The translations under genes were made by a program, and so were the position numbers. From assembly GCF_013488225.1 (NCBI RefSeq), contig NZ_CP041240.1, positions 1 through 64,000 of the forward strand: a stretch of 64,000 nucleotides of DNA, given 5' to 3'. This document shows positions 16,405 to 25,476 of the stretch, one piece after another. The stretch is from Sinorhizobium mexicanum (lineage in GTDB: Bacteria > Pseudomonadota > Alphaproteobacteria > Rhizobiales > Rhizobiaceae). The notes below the pieces were generated by a model, which was given only the letters and a program-made list of their open reading frames with translations, ran no database searches and had not been told where the DNA came from. The stretch's first letter is position 1; each line of letters begins with the position of its first letter.

Positions 16405-18912
16405 TTAGTTAAATTGGACCATGTAGGCCGTCTTAATACCCTCTGGATGAAGGTTTAGGCGCTTAAGTTCGGCCTCACATCTCTCCTCCAGAGCCTCCCG
16501 GCTGCCTTGTTGGGCGATGAGGTAGCTATACAAATTGCGCACCGCACCGACAAGCTTTCCGATTTCCTCCAATCGTAGAGCGAAGGTTCCCTGCGGACTT
16601 GCTTTCGGGTCGGCAACCGGTTCGGGGAGTGCCGACACCCTAAGGGATGGCCTGCCGGGATATGTGCGTCTAAACCACTGCTCAGCTTCCAACAATTGTG
16701 CATGATCGCTCTTGTAAAGCGGATTGTCCTGCAGCTTGCCGCTCTTCGCTTCGATAATGAAGTCAACACTACCATTCGTTCTCCACAGAACGTCTGGACC
16801 GGTTTTATGCAGTTTTTCTGGCCTCTCCGCCTGAAAGCCAAGATAGTTGCCAAGGTTGGCCAACCCTTCCTCATACCGAAAGGGGGAGGCGTCCGGTACC
16901 AAGGCAGACACGGCTTCATTGAATGCAGGGATTAGCGATCCACGGCGCTGGTACTCCATAATCCGACCGATAATTGCTACCGACTGACTTCCCGGAATCG
17001 GGCGTGGAATGTAAGCTGGCCGAATTCGCGGCGGAATGTGATTGCTGTTGGCCGAAAAGGCTGATGTTTGAAACCTCTGCCCTTTGTGGTCGTCGTTGTT
17101 CTGGAAGGCGATGCGGGCCGCCAGCGACGAGAGCCAGGCTTTACGTTGGTTGTCATTGAGCAGATCGGGGTCCGCAATCAACTGCTCAAGTGCCTGAATG
17201 GCTGGCTCAAACTGTCCCACTCGTTCCAATCTGTACGCTCTGCGCTCGATACCCGCTACTTTCAGCGCCAATTGGTCGACCGATGGGGACTGAGCGGCAG
17301 CTGCAAGCTCCGACGCGTGATAGGCGACCCAGTCGGCGTCTCTGTTTAGGCATTTTAGGATGGTCTCACCCAGTTCCTGGGTCGTTGCCACAGCTTCACT
17401 AACCTCTTGGCCGAGGTTGAGCTGAATTCGGCTGCTTGCTGTCAGATGGTCGAGATTTTTCTTGCGGCCGATCCACGCGACTAAATTCGCACCGGTTAAA
17501 AGGACGACACAAAAATCGCTCCCGCCACGGGATCCACGACCGATGCCCTGTTCGATCCTCTGCGCTAACATGGAATTGACGGCAGAGTCCGCCAGGACTT
17601 GGTTGCGAAACATGTCGTAATCAGTCGTTCCCTGAGGAAGGCCATCCATGACCAGCAAGCGACAGGATGGGCCGGCAAGGTCTATTCCATCATACCTATT
17701 CGCCAGAACCACAGGGCCTTTGAATGAGCCGCGTTGCATGTCGGAAATCCTCGACGCTACCGCGGTACTGGTCTCTGGATATTCGGCAATATCGGTCCAT
17801 TGTTGTGCTATGTGTCCAGACGGAGTCAGGATCGCAACTCCCGCATGCGCAGCGATCCATTTCGCGATCTGCTTCACCATCGGTGTGATCGCAACTTCAC
17901 CGAGCGGCATTAGCTCGGGAACCAGAATCATTCGCTCGCCAACACCTGCCAGCGACGAGGATTGGATGGGAGTTCCGATTGCTGTTGGTGACGCCCCAAA
18001 TGTGCGGACGATATCACTATCGTCTGCGATCGTCGCAGACATGTAAATACGTCGCTTAGCATCGTCGAACGTGGGCAAGAGGTCGACTGGCGCGAATGTC
18101 GGCGTGATGGTCACTGACTTGCGGCTAAACAAACAGTGACACGTTGACAAGTTATCCCGAAGAAGCGGCCACACGAACGGGTCAATAGCGTCGACCTCAT
18201 ATGACAAATATTCCCTCACCTCAGGGACATTTGCTAACCACGCCCAACTCGAAACCTCGATAACGCCGAAGTCCTTTCCTCGAGTGATGTCCGCAAAAGC
18301 TCCGGCCCGGCCGACTTCATCGAACGACCCGCGGAATCGATCCGCCAATTCCTGATAGACTTTGGAATGGTCTTTCGCGGTGATCGTAAGTGTGAATGCT
18401 TCGCGAACTGATGATAGCGCAACATGCGCGTCATCAAGAATTATCCCGCCTACCTTTACGCCAGGTTGGCCAGATCCTCTAACGCCGAACTTGCTGCGCC
18501 CGTTAAATAAGCTCTCATAAGAGCCCACAAGTACCGCATTCCCGTCGCGAAAGTCCGAGGAAAGGGGCTGCCCCTTGGTATACGGGACCGCACGGATTCC
18601 ATATTCGGCGCTTTTTGCCAAAACCTGCTCAACAAGCTGATTGGTGGGAGCAAGGTAAAGTACGGGTTCGCCCAACTCGTTCATGGTCGATTGGGCCATA
18701 AGCAAGGCAACCAATGTTTTCCCGCCACCCGTGTGAAGCTTGATGACGAGATCTTTCTCGTCTCGCCGCGAGAACCAGATGTCCAGAGCCTCCGCCTGAC
18801 TGGCGTAGAGGTCATTAATACCGGGCGGTTTGGGCAGAGAGTGAAAAATATCGCGAGGCGTGACAGGCTTCGGTTTTGCTTTATCTTCTCGAAGCTTCTT
18901 GAAATCCACCAT
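16405..18912 (-). CDS. Superfamily 2 helicase with C-terminal PD-(D/E)XK nuclease
   Basis: An 835-residue DEAD/DEAH-type helicase. Motifs in order: Q-like YASQAEAL (36-43), Walker A HTGGGKT (60-66), Walker B DDAH (160-163, in place of DEAH), motif III MSAT (291-294) and motif VI QGIGRGSR (455-462). After a helical spacer, residues about 680-730 form a restriction-nuclease-like site: Glu in EEGLANLGNY, then GPDVLW and FIIEAKSGK. This is the layout of a translocating restriction subunit, comparable with type III Res. ATG 18912 gives a natural start MVDFKKLRED; the frame is open 30 codons further. It follows the large NTPase gene on the same strand by about 210 bases and converges with the methyltransferase operon. 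Confidence 0.85.
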   Translation of the reverse strand: MVDFKKLREDKAKPKPVTPRDIFHSLPKPPGINDLYASQAEALDIWFSRRDEKDLVIKLHTGGGKTLVALLMAQSTMNELGEPVLYLAPTNQLVEQVLAKSAEYGIRAVPYTKGQPLSSDFRDGNAVLVGSYESLFNGRSKFGVRGSGQPGVKVGGIILDDAHVALSSVREAFTLTITAKDHSKVYQELADRFRGSFDEVGRAGAFADITRGKDFGVIEVSSWAWLANVPEVREYLSYEVDAIDPFVWPLLRDNLSTCHCLFSRKSVTITPTFAPVDLLPTFDDAKRRIYMSATIADDSDIVRTFGASPTAIGTPIQSSSLAGVGERMILVPELMPLGEVAITPMVKQIAKWIAAHAGVAILTPSGHIAQQWTDIAEYPETSTAVASRISDMQRGSFKGPVVLANRYDGIDLAGPSCRLLVMDGLPQGTTDYDMFRNQVLADSAVNSMLAQRIEQGIGRGSRGGSDFCVVLLTGANLVAWIGRKKNLDHLTASSRIQLNLGQEVSEAVATTQELGETILKCLNRDADWVAYHASELAAAAQSPSVDQLALKVAGIERRAYRLERVGQFEPAIQALEQLIADPDLLNDNQRKAWLSSLAARIAFQNNDDHKGQRFQTSAFSANSNHIPPRIRPAYIPRPIPGSQSVAIIGRIMEYQRRGSLIPAFNEAVSALVPDASPFRYEEGLANLGNYLGFQAERPEKLHKTGPDVLWRTNGSVDFIIEAKSGKLQDNPLYKSDHAQLLEAEQWFRRTYPGRPSLRVSALPEPVADPKASPQGTFALRLEEIGKLVGAVRNLYSYLIAQQGSREALEERCEAELKRLNLHPEGIKTAYMVQFN

Positions 18913-19125
18913 TGCGGGGCCCCATTCTATCACGCCCGAAAAATATACAGCGTGCGCCACCCATGGTGGCTTCGTTGTTGATCTCTCGCACAATGGATAC
19001 ACTGCTCACGGCGATGAGCAAACAATCACATGCAACAATTCGTTGCAAGTGATTGTGAGGATGCTTCGCCAACGCACGACAGATCGGTGCTTGAACTAGA
19101 CTAGCCCCGACGCGGCTGCGGATAA

Positions 19126-22100
19126 CTATTCGGCGCCTCTCGTAAAAGTTATCCAGTGTAGGACTTCTTTCACCGTTGCGGCGTCTCCTAGATCTATCAA
19201 TGCGTCGCCGGACACTTCGTCATTCGAACCGGCAGCCCAATGCCGAGCCGGATGGCGACTTGGTAGAAGGCTTGCAATCCTCTCCGCATACTCCGGATCT
19301 CGCTCTCTCAGAACCCTAGCCAACAACGCCAGGAATAGTCGGCGGTCTTGGTCGGCGCACAACGCTGTCGCGATTTTATCTATAGCCTCGGTCGTTCCAC
19401 GCATGCCAACAACGATGACAAGACTGTCGGCGATCGAGGCAGGAAGTGATATCAGAGATTCAGGTGTTATCCGCGAGACCAGTTCATCGGAGAGGTATTC
19501 AACCTGGTTTAGGAGAGCACCGCTCGCAGCTTCTCCCACGGCCAGCCGCTTTCCCTTCTGCGACATCTGGAAAACCTCAGCTCGACGTGCGTCGCTCCCA
19601 TGCCTAAGCGCAGATCCCAAGCACTTTCGTGCAAGGATCCGGTCTTCCGTCGATTTCGCCAGATCGATCAGTTCGGAAACAGTCTGATCATCAAGCGATG
19701 GAAGGTCGAGGATGAGATCCACTGCCCCCCGTGCGATCGGATAGTTGCCGTCATCAGAACCACGAGGTGAGTACTTCGACCAATCGTCCCGGACCAGGGT
19801 CATCAAAGCTTCTAGGTGGTCAACATGCGGCTTTGCCTGAAGCTCGACAAGTAGTGCTTTTCTGGTAGGACTCGATTTGCGCTCTCCGAGTGACAGGATC
19901 TCTTTTGGCAGCGGACCGGCCATTGGAGCGACAACCGCAGTAAGAGCCTCTGCAGCTACCTTTGCATATCTGTGCCGAAGGGCGCCGCTGACAACGTCGG
20001 CCATGCCACGCGCAATGGCGATTTTTATCGCAAGGAGCGCGTCATCGAGCGATCTCCCTTCCATGATGAAGAGTTCGACGTCCTGTCGGACATCAATATG
20101 TGCTCGAAGCGCGAGCTCGAGGCGCAGCCGGCGCACGTCGTCCGGAGCATCCTCGATGCGCAGTAGAAACTCGACGCCGTCTTGCCCAAGAAAAGGAACG
20201 TCATCGTGCTGGATTGCAGAGGCACTGATGCCGATCTGGCGTAGAACCTCGGGCAACGCGGCAATCTGCGCCTTTGCATCCGCGGGAAGAGTACCTCGTC
20301 TTGAGCCCGTCAATGCGCTTACATTGGCAAGGTCGATCGCCAGCTCAACGGCACTTCTCGGATCGTTTCGACCAGGAAGCCCCGCTATCACGCTTGAGAT
20401 GGCCTGGGGCCAATGTCGGAGCGCGACCCGGAGTGCCGCAGAACGAACCGAGGGATCGGGATGGCTGTCCTTCAGCCGGCGTTCAAGCCTCTCAGCGAAT
20501 GACGGCATCCAAGATGCATCGAGTGCGGCCCAAAACTCGCCTTCATCTCCGGAACCGTACGAAGAAATGTAGGCCGCCTCAAGTTCCTGGGCGGTAGGCT
20601 TCTGCGCGTCCTCCCCCACCATAGATCGGAGCCAACGTGGCCGCAGTGCTTCCAGATGGCGATGGGAGAGAAAATGAGTAAAGCTTGGCCCAGCTCGCAC
20701 CGCCTCGACATACGCCTTGAGATATTTGTCCGCGGTGTAACCATCGTCATTGTCTTGAAGATGTTCGGCATAGTCCTCCGAAATCTCCTCGTTGACTATA
20801 AGAAGATGATTTTCCTCGCTGCGCTGTCGTTCCTCATCTGTCGTGGAGTAAGCGCGAACGGCGCCATCAACGACCGACTCGAATGCGCTTAGATTCTCCA
20901 GAGCGCCAGCGGCAATCGTATCGTCGTTCGTAATGACACCAAAATAGATAGATCGTGTGGCTGCGTCGGTGAAGGCTTCAGTGAGGTCCCCCGCCAATTT
21001 CCGCACTGTGATGTGAAATGATTCTGGAAAATGAACGTTGTCGCTGGGCAAAGTTGTTCGGATGAACTGTTCGAGAACTGCCTTGACGTGCGGATCGCTT
21101 CGCATGCGAGCATACCAAGCGCCGTCGCGATCGGGCTCCTTCCAAGCCAACAGAGACTTGAACGTGTGGTCTCGTCTATGCTTCAGCCACCGCCCCAACT
21201 CGGAAAGGTTTGAACGGGAAGACCCCACCGACGCGGCAAGATCCAGGCGTGCGTTGAGCGCGCGCTCGGCGAGATCGGCCATGCCGTGTTCCAACCAAGC
21301 ATCGATCCGAGCTTGGTGACTATTTCCAATGCGAGGTTTTCCGCTCTTCAGCCGTTGCCCGGCGAGACGCATGATCTCAACGGCTGTCTCAATACCCCAG
21401 TCGCCCTCGGAAAGCTCCTCAGATCCGAGCAAAATTTCTACCAGCGCCTTGAGTGCCAGCCTCACTGGCTGCGGGTGATTGTTGAGCGCAGTTTCAAAGC
21501 CAGCTTCGACTTTGCCGTGATAGTAACTCAGTGACCCATCGGCCGCCTGTCGCAAGTTCCGTGCCACCACGAAGGTGCCAACCAGTTCATCCAGTTTGCC
21601 TTCAAGATCCTCGTCAGCCTCTGCAAGGGGATCTTCCAGCATTCTCAAAACGTCGGCGGAGAGGCGTCCAAGGGGTTTGATCAACGCCCAGATAATTGCG
21701 GCGGCTTTGACCGCCTTTCGGTGCTCGATCTGGTTGACGACGGTCTTCTCGATCGACTTGCTGTGAGCCTTGGCGATTAATTGGTGCACCGAACGATCGG
21801 GAGACTTGACGATTTCCTCTCGATCCGCGTCCTGGAGCGCGTCAAAGAACTTCCGTATTTCCAATGGAAGGGTTAATTCGGAAAGCACAGTTTTTTCACT
21901 GCTATGAGCGAAGGTTCGTAGATCATCATGCGGCTCAAGTGCGAGCAGTTTCCGGAAAATTTCTTTCCGCTCTGATTTCCCGTAATGCTCCGCATCGAGA
22001 TCAACCCGCCACCTCGCGATTTCGCCTAGCGCGCCACTCCCCGCTGCGACGTCGATGCGGCTTGTTGCGATGAAAAGTCGATCGTGGCGAGCGCTGCGAA

Positions 22101-23130
22101 ATTCGCTTTCAAGCTGTTCGTTCCAAGGACGGGAGTCCGGCTCAAAGCGAAACTTGCCCCAAGGATCTTCGATGTCATAAAGGACCGGCGGCCTCGTCAT
22201 GTCGGTCCTCAGCTGGTCTGGTCCCTTGGTTACATGGACCCGCCGAAGCCCGGGAATGTCCTTTCTCAGCGCGTGCCAGAGCGCCTCCGATGCCGACGTC
22301 TTCCCGCTTCCCGATTGCCCGACTATAATCAACGCATGGCGGTTTTTGATTGCCTGCTTGAGATCTCCAAAATTGGTTGGCGGGACATATAAATCCTGAT
22401 CGCTCGATCGGAGGATGTAACCCTCATGGTTGCTGATGATTTCCTCGACCTCTTCCCGGGTCCAGCGGCCGTCATTCTTCCCACGGACGCGATCCCACGC
22501 CGCGCCCTTCAATACGTCCAGGCACGTCTCCCACAAGTCGAATGGAACACCAAACCGTCGAATCAGAAGCTCTCGGATGTCCATTTCCAGGCGCTCGTCA
22601 TCTTCACTGGCCACTATCGCCACGCGCCCGCCGATCGTCGCTTTGGTGGCTTTTGCCACCTTCGTCGGCATTTTTGATGCGATCGGCCAATGACCTGGCC
22701 GGCGCACCGTCAGTTTGTTGACGGGTGAATTCGCCGCCGCGCTGGTCACCAAAAGATATCGAGCTGACGGATCCTCTTCCAAGCGCTTGATCGCGGACTT
22801 CCGTTTCTTGCCGTGCTCCAGAAGATTGATAAAGACCTTCTCCGTCCAAGCATTGGTCGTGCGACGCTTCGCCTGAACAATTAGGCGGTAGTTCCTCATC
22901 GGTACGGCTGTCGTTACCTTCTCTGGTTCGGACTCCTCACGATCAATCTCTTCCAGGTCAGCCTCTAAATCCTCCTCGCTAACGTGCTCAAGTGTCATCT
23001 CACTTGTCAGTTTCGATGCAACCATGAGATCAAGCGCCAACCAGATTGACACCGCAACCTGATAGTCGAAGCCTGCAACAGAGGAGCCACCTGAACCGCC
23101 TACGGCGCCACGATCGTCATGATCTTTCAC
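19126..23130 (-). CDS. Large NTPase with N-terminal Cap4-like nuclease domain (STAND/Avs-like)
   Basis: About 1334 residues. Numbering below counts from GTG 23145. The N-terminus has GFDYQ (25-29), a Glu at about 53 and VQAKRR (90-95), the pattern of Cap4/DUF4297-type dsDNA nucleases. The NTPase follows with Walker A GQSGSGKTS (276-284), a Walker-B-like VLYDIEDPW (321-329) and a sensor-like FIATSR (358-363). The remaining 900 residues are helical repeats, without a known motif. Nuclease-NTPase-repeat architecture is that of antiphage STAND proteins (Avs), in which the C-terminus recognises phage proteins. I choose GTG 23130, preceded by GGAAGG at 7 bases; GTG 23145 is the longest choice. An assignment to Avs is an inference from architecture. 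Confidence 0.78.
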   Translation of the reverse strand: MKDHDDRGAVGGSGGSSVAGFDYQVAVSIWLALDLMVASKLTSEMTLEHVSEEDLEADLEEIDREESEPEKVTTAVPMRNYRLIVQAKRRTTNAWTEKVFINLLEHGKKRKSAIKRLEEDPSARYLLVTSAAANSPVNKLTVRRPGHWPIASKMPTKVAKATKATIGGRVAIVASEDDERLEMDIRELLIRRFGVPFDLWETCLDVLKGAAWDRVRGKNDGRWTREEVEEIISNHEGYILRSSDQDLYVPPTNFGDLKQAIKNRHALIIVGQSGSGKTSASEALWHALRKDIPGLRRVHVTKGPDQLRTDMTRPPVLYDIEDPWGKFRFEPDSRPWNEQLESEFRSARHDRLFIATSRIDVAAGSGALGEIARWRVDLDAEHYGKSERKEIFRKLLALEPHDDLRTFAHSSEKTVLSELTLPLEIRKFFDALQDADREEIVKSPDRSVHQLIAKAHSKSIEKTVVNQIEHRKAVKAAAIIWALIKPLGRLSADVLRMLEDPLAEADEDLEGKLDELVGTFVVARNLRQAADGSLSYYHGKVEAGFETALNNHPQPVRLALKALVEILLGSEELSEGDWGIETAVEIMRLAGQRLKSGKPRIGNSHQARIDAWLEHGMADLAERALNARLDLAASVGSSRSNLSELGRWLKHRRDHTFKSLLAWKEPDRDGAWYARMRSDPHVKAVLEQFIRTTLPSDNVHFPESFHITVRKLAGDLTEAFTDAATRSIYFGVITNDDTIAAGALENLSAFESVVDGAVRAYSTTDEERQRSEENHLLIVNEEISEDYAEHLQDNDDGYTADKYLKAYVEAVRAGPSFTHFLSHRHLEALRPRWLRSMVGEDAQKPTAQELEAAYISSYGSGDEGEFWAALDASWMPSFAERLERRLKDSHPDPSVRSAALRVALRHWPQAISSVIAGLPGRNDPRSAVELAIDLANVSALTGSRRGTLPADAKAQIAALPEVLRQIGISASAIQHDDVPFLGQDGVEFLLRIEDAPDDVRRLRLELALRAHIDVRQDVELFIMEGRSLDDALLAIKIAIARGMADVVSGALRHRYAKVAAEALTAVVAPMAGPLPKEILSLGERKSSPTRKALLVELQAKPHVDHLEALMTLVRDDWSKYSPRGSDDGNYPIARGAVDLILDLPSLDDQTVSELIDLAKSTEDRILARKCLGSALRHGSDARRAEVFQMSQKGKRLAVGEAASGALLNQVEYLSDELVSRITPESLISLPASIADSLVIVVGMRGTTEAIDKIATALCADQDRRLFLALLARVLRERDPEYAERIASLLPSRHPARHWAAGSNDEVSGDALIDLGDAATVKEVLHWITFTRGAE

Positions 23131-23145
23131 TCGTGAACCTTCCAC

Positions 23146-23540
23146 GCCCTAGATACTTTGCCCATTGGTATTGCCGATGTTCCCTGTCACGCGACATCTA
23201 CTGAGATTGTTAGAGCTTGGCGTCAGGCGGAGTTACTAGCAAACAAAACCAGTGTTTTCAGTGGTGTAATCCACAGCGAAGCGGCCGCAGGTTCGATTCC
23301 GTTCAAGGCGGCCTTTAGATCGGAAGATTGGGCGTTCCGCCGGCTGCAAACGCACGTCTTTGACCCCGTCATGTACGAGGAAGCGAGGAAGTCAGCCAAA
23401 CGATCATGAATAGGATTGCGAGAGGTCCTCCGGTCGTGGATAGCTCAACTGGATTTTGCCACTCGCTGTGCATATCATCTTTAGCACCATGGCGGCGCGA
23501 GTTCTTAAATCCCTGACCCCTCGAGCTCTTGTAACCGCCC
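23146..23540. other. No gene recognised
   Basis: The segment separates the NTPase gene from the truncated helicase. A frame at 23158-23409 (+) has no motif or ribosome binding site. GGTTCGATTCC near 23290 resembles a tRNA T-loop, but its flanks do not pair. Confidence 0.5.
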
Positions 23541-23544
23541 GATT

Positions 23545-25182
23545 GGTACCGCTCGGGCACTGAGTCGAGCTGGCTTGCCAGTGGCGGTAGAGCGTTCCGG
23601 ACTCGTGCGCACCCCCCATGTCGAACTTGTGCTCGCAGCTTGCCGTTTGGTGGCAGACGCAACTGACCGGCTGGCGCTCGCAGAACTCGCCCGGTTTTTC
23701 GGTGGCGATCCGGAATCGGATGACTGGTTGCATGCAGCCGCCGCCGAAGACTCGGCTGCGGCGCTGCGCGCAAGAGTTCCCGTCGCGGACGAGCTTGAGC
23801 GACTCCGCGAGCGCACACTCAATCTTACGCCCGTCGAACTGATAGACTCAGTGCTCGTCCTGCCGGCGCTGATGGAGCAGATCGAGCAATGGGGCGACCC
23901 GGCGATCCGTTTCGACGACCTCGAGGCGCTTCGCGGCTTTGCCGCCGACTATGAAGGCGAATGCGCCGCGTCCGGCGCACCGGCGACGCTGCAAGGCTTG
24001 CTTCTCAGTCTCGATGGCGCTGATCCAAAGCGACCGCCGAGCCTCGCCAAAGATGCAATCCAGGTCATAACCTATCATGGCGCAAAGGGCCTGGAATGGC
24101 CCATGACCGTCCTGACGGGGCTTGCGTGGGAACCACGGGCACGGCTGTTCGAGCCGATCGCGGAGGTCGATGGCGCGCTCGACAGGCGGGCACCTCTCGA
24201 ACGGCGCTGGATTCGTTTCTGGCCATGGCCTTATGGCCAATCTGGTAAAGACTGCGCCCTCGAAGTCGCTGCGTTCGCTTGCGAACTCGGCCAGTCTGCC
24301 TCGCGCCGCGCCGTGCATGAAGACATCCGGCTCCTGTATGTGGGGGTAACCCGCGCTCGCGATTACCTTGTACTTGCACCGCCTGCCAAAGGGACTTTGA
24401 ACTGGCTGAAATTGCTGGACGAGCCTGATGCCGCTCCACACGTCGTTCCGCCAGCGGCGGACGACAATCCGTTGGGCGTGGGTGACCAAACCTTTGTTGC
24501 GGATGTCCGGCCCCTTGCAGCGAAGGAAGCACCAGAGGAACGCTACCCGCAACCGTCTTTTGTCCGCCCGCGAAGCGCTCCCGTGGAACGGCCGCCGCTG
24601 TACTTGCGCCCCAGCCAAGCCGAAGGGGGTAATTGGAGGGTTGTGGAACGCGTGAGCCTCGGTGGGCGATTGCCGATCGATGGGGTCGCAGACATGGCGG
24701 CGGTCGGCGAAGCCTTGCACGCCATCATCGCGTACGATGATGTCAACCGGGACCCAGCACAGCGGCTGGAGGACGCCGACGCGACGCTCGCGCGTTGGGG
24801 GGTCAAGGGGTTCGCCGCGGTCGATGCATTGACCGCGTCCGACAGGCTTTCTGCCTGGCTCCGAACCCGTTGGCCCAATGGCAATATGTTGCACGAAGCC
24901 CCCGTGACGGCCCGGTTCGGTGATCAGCTCGTTCAAGGCAGGATCGACTTGCTCGTCGACTACGGCCATGGCTCGGCCATTGTCGACCATAAGAGCTTCC
25001 CCGGCCGCATGGATCATTGGGAGGGGCACGCCCTCCTGCACGCCCCTCAGCTCGGGCTTTACAGCGACGCCGTAGCTGCGGTCTCGGGCCGAAGGTGCGA
25101 CCAGCTATGGATTCATATGCCAATCGTTGGCGCGCTACTGCGCGTGATGGCGCACGGTCATGGAGGTGCTGAATGCCAGTAG
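23545..25182 (+). pseudogene. 5'-truncated UvrD/AddA-like helicase-nuclease gene
   Basis: Only the C-terminal half of a UvrD-family (AddA-like) protein is present. It opens inside the region before motif IV (RALSRAGLPVAVERSG) and runs through motif V TYHGAKGLEW, motif VI LLYVGVTRARDYLVL, and ends with a RecB-type nuclease domain (GRIDLLVDYG, AIVDHKSF, APQLGLYSDAV). Walker A and motifs Ia-III are missing, and nothing upstream encodes them, so the ATPase cannot work. The open frame has no natural start; the first candidate is TTG 23575. The break lies about 400 bases from the NTPase gene and probably marks the edge of the inserted defence island. The nuclease part could still be expressed. Confidence 0.82.
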
Positions 25183-25476
25183 TTCAAAGCGGCATGCTGC
25201 GCGCCTTTCAACACGGTGCTTCGGTTAACCGTAACGGTGGGGTGTCATCTAACGTGCTCGACTAAAGGTGGATTTTCTGCTCAACTCTCGCGAGGGGAAG
25301 GGAACATTCAAGCGACTAAGCGGAACCCGCTGGCATTTGGTCGATCTGGCTGTTTGTCGTAAGCGTTTGGCGGACGCAAACTAGGTCAACCGACTGCGAC
25401 GGGGTTCGCAGCGAAATTTTGGAATTGCCGACACAAATCCCTCCCGCATTACTGGAGGCGGCAATGCCGTGCACCA
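25183..25476. other. Intergenic, nothing recognised
   Basis: About 290 bases between the helicase remnant and the DGQHR gene. No motif, repeat or clear promoter is seen. Confidence 0.5.

Noticed and set aside
12680..23145. Assignment of the island to DISARM or BREX
   Set aside because: It has a methyltransferase and a helicase but no DUF1998, PLD, PglZ or BrxL-like gene, so the label would be unsupported.
23280..23320. tRNA-like T-loop GGTTCGATTCC
   Set aside because: The flanking bases do not form a T-stem, and no anticodon or acceptor stem is found upstream.
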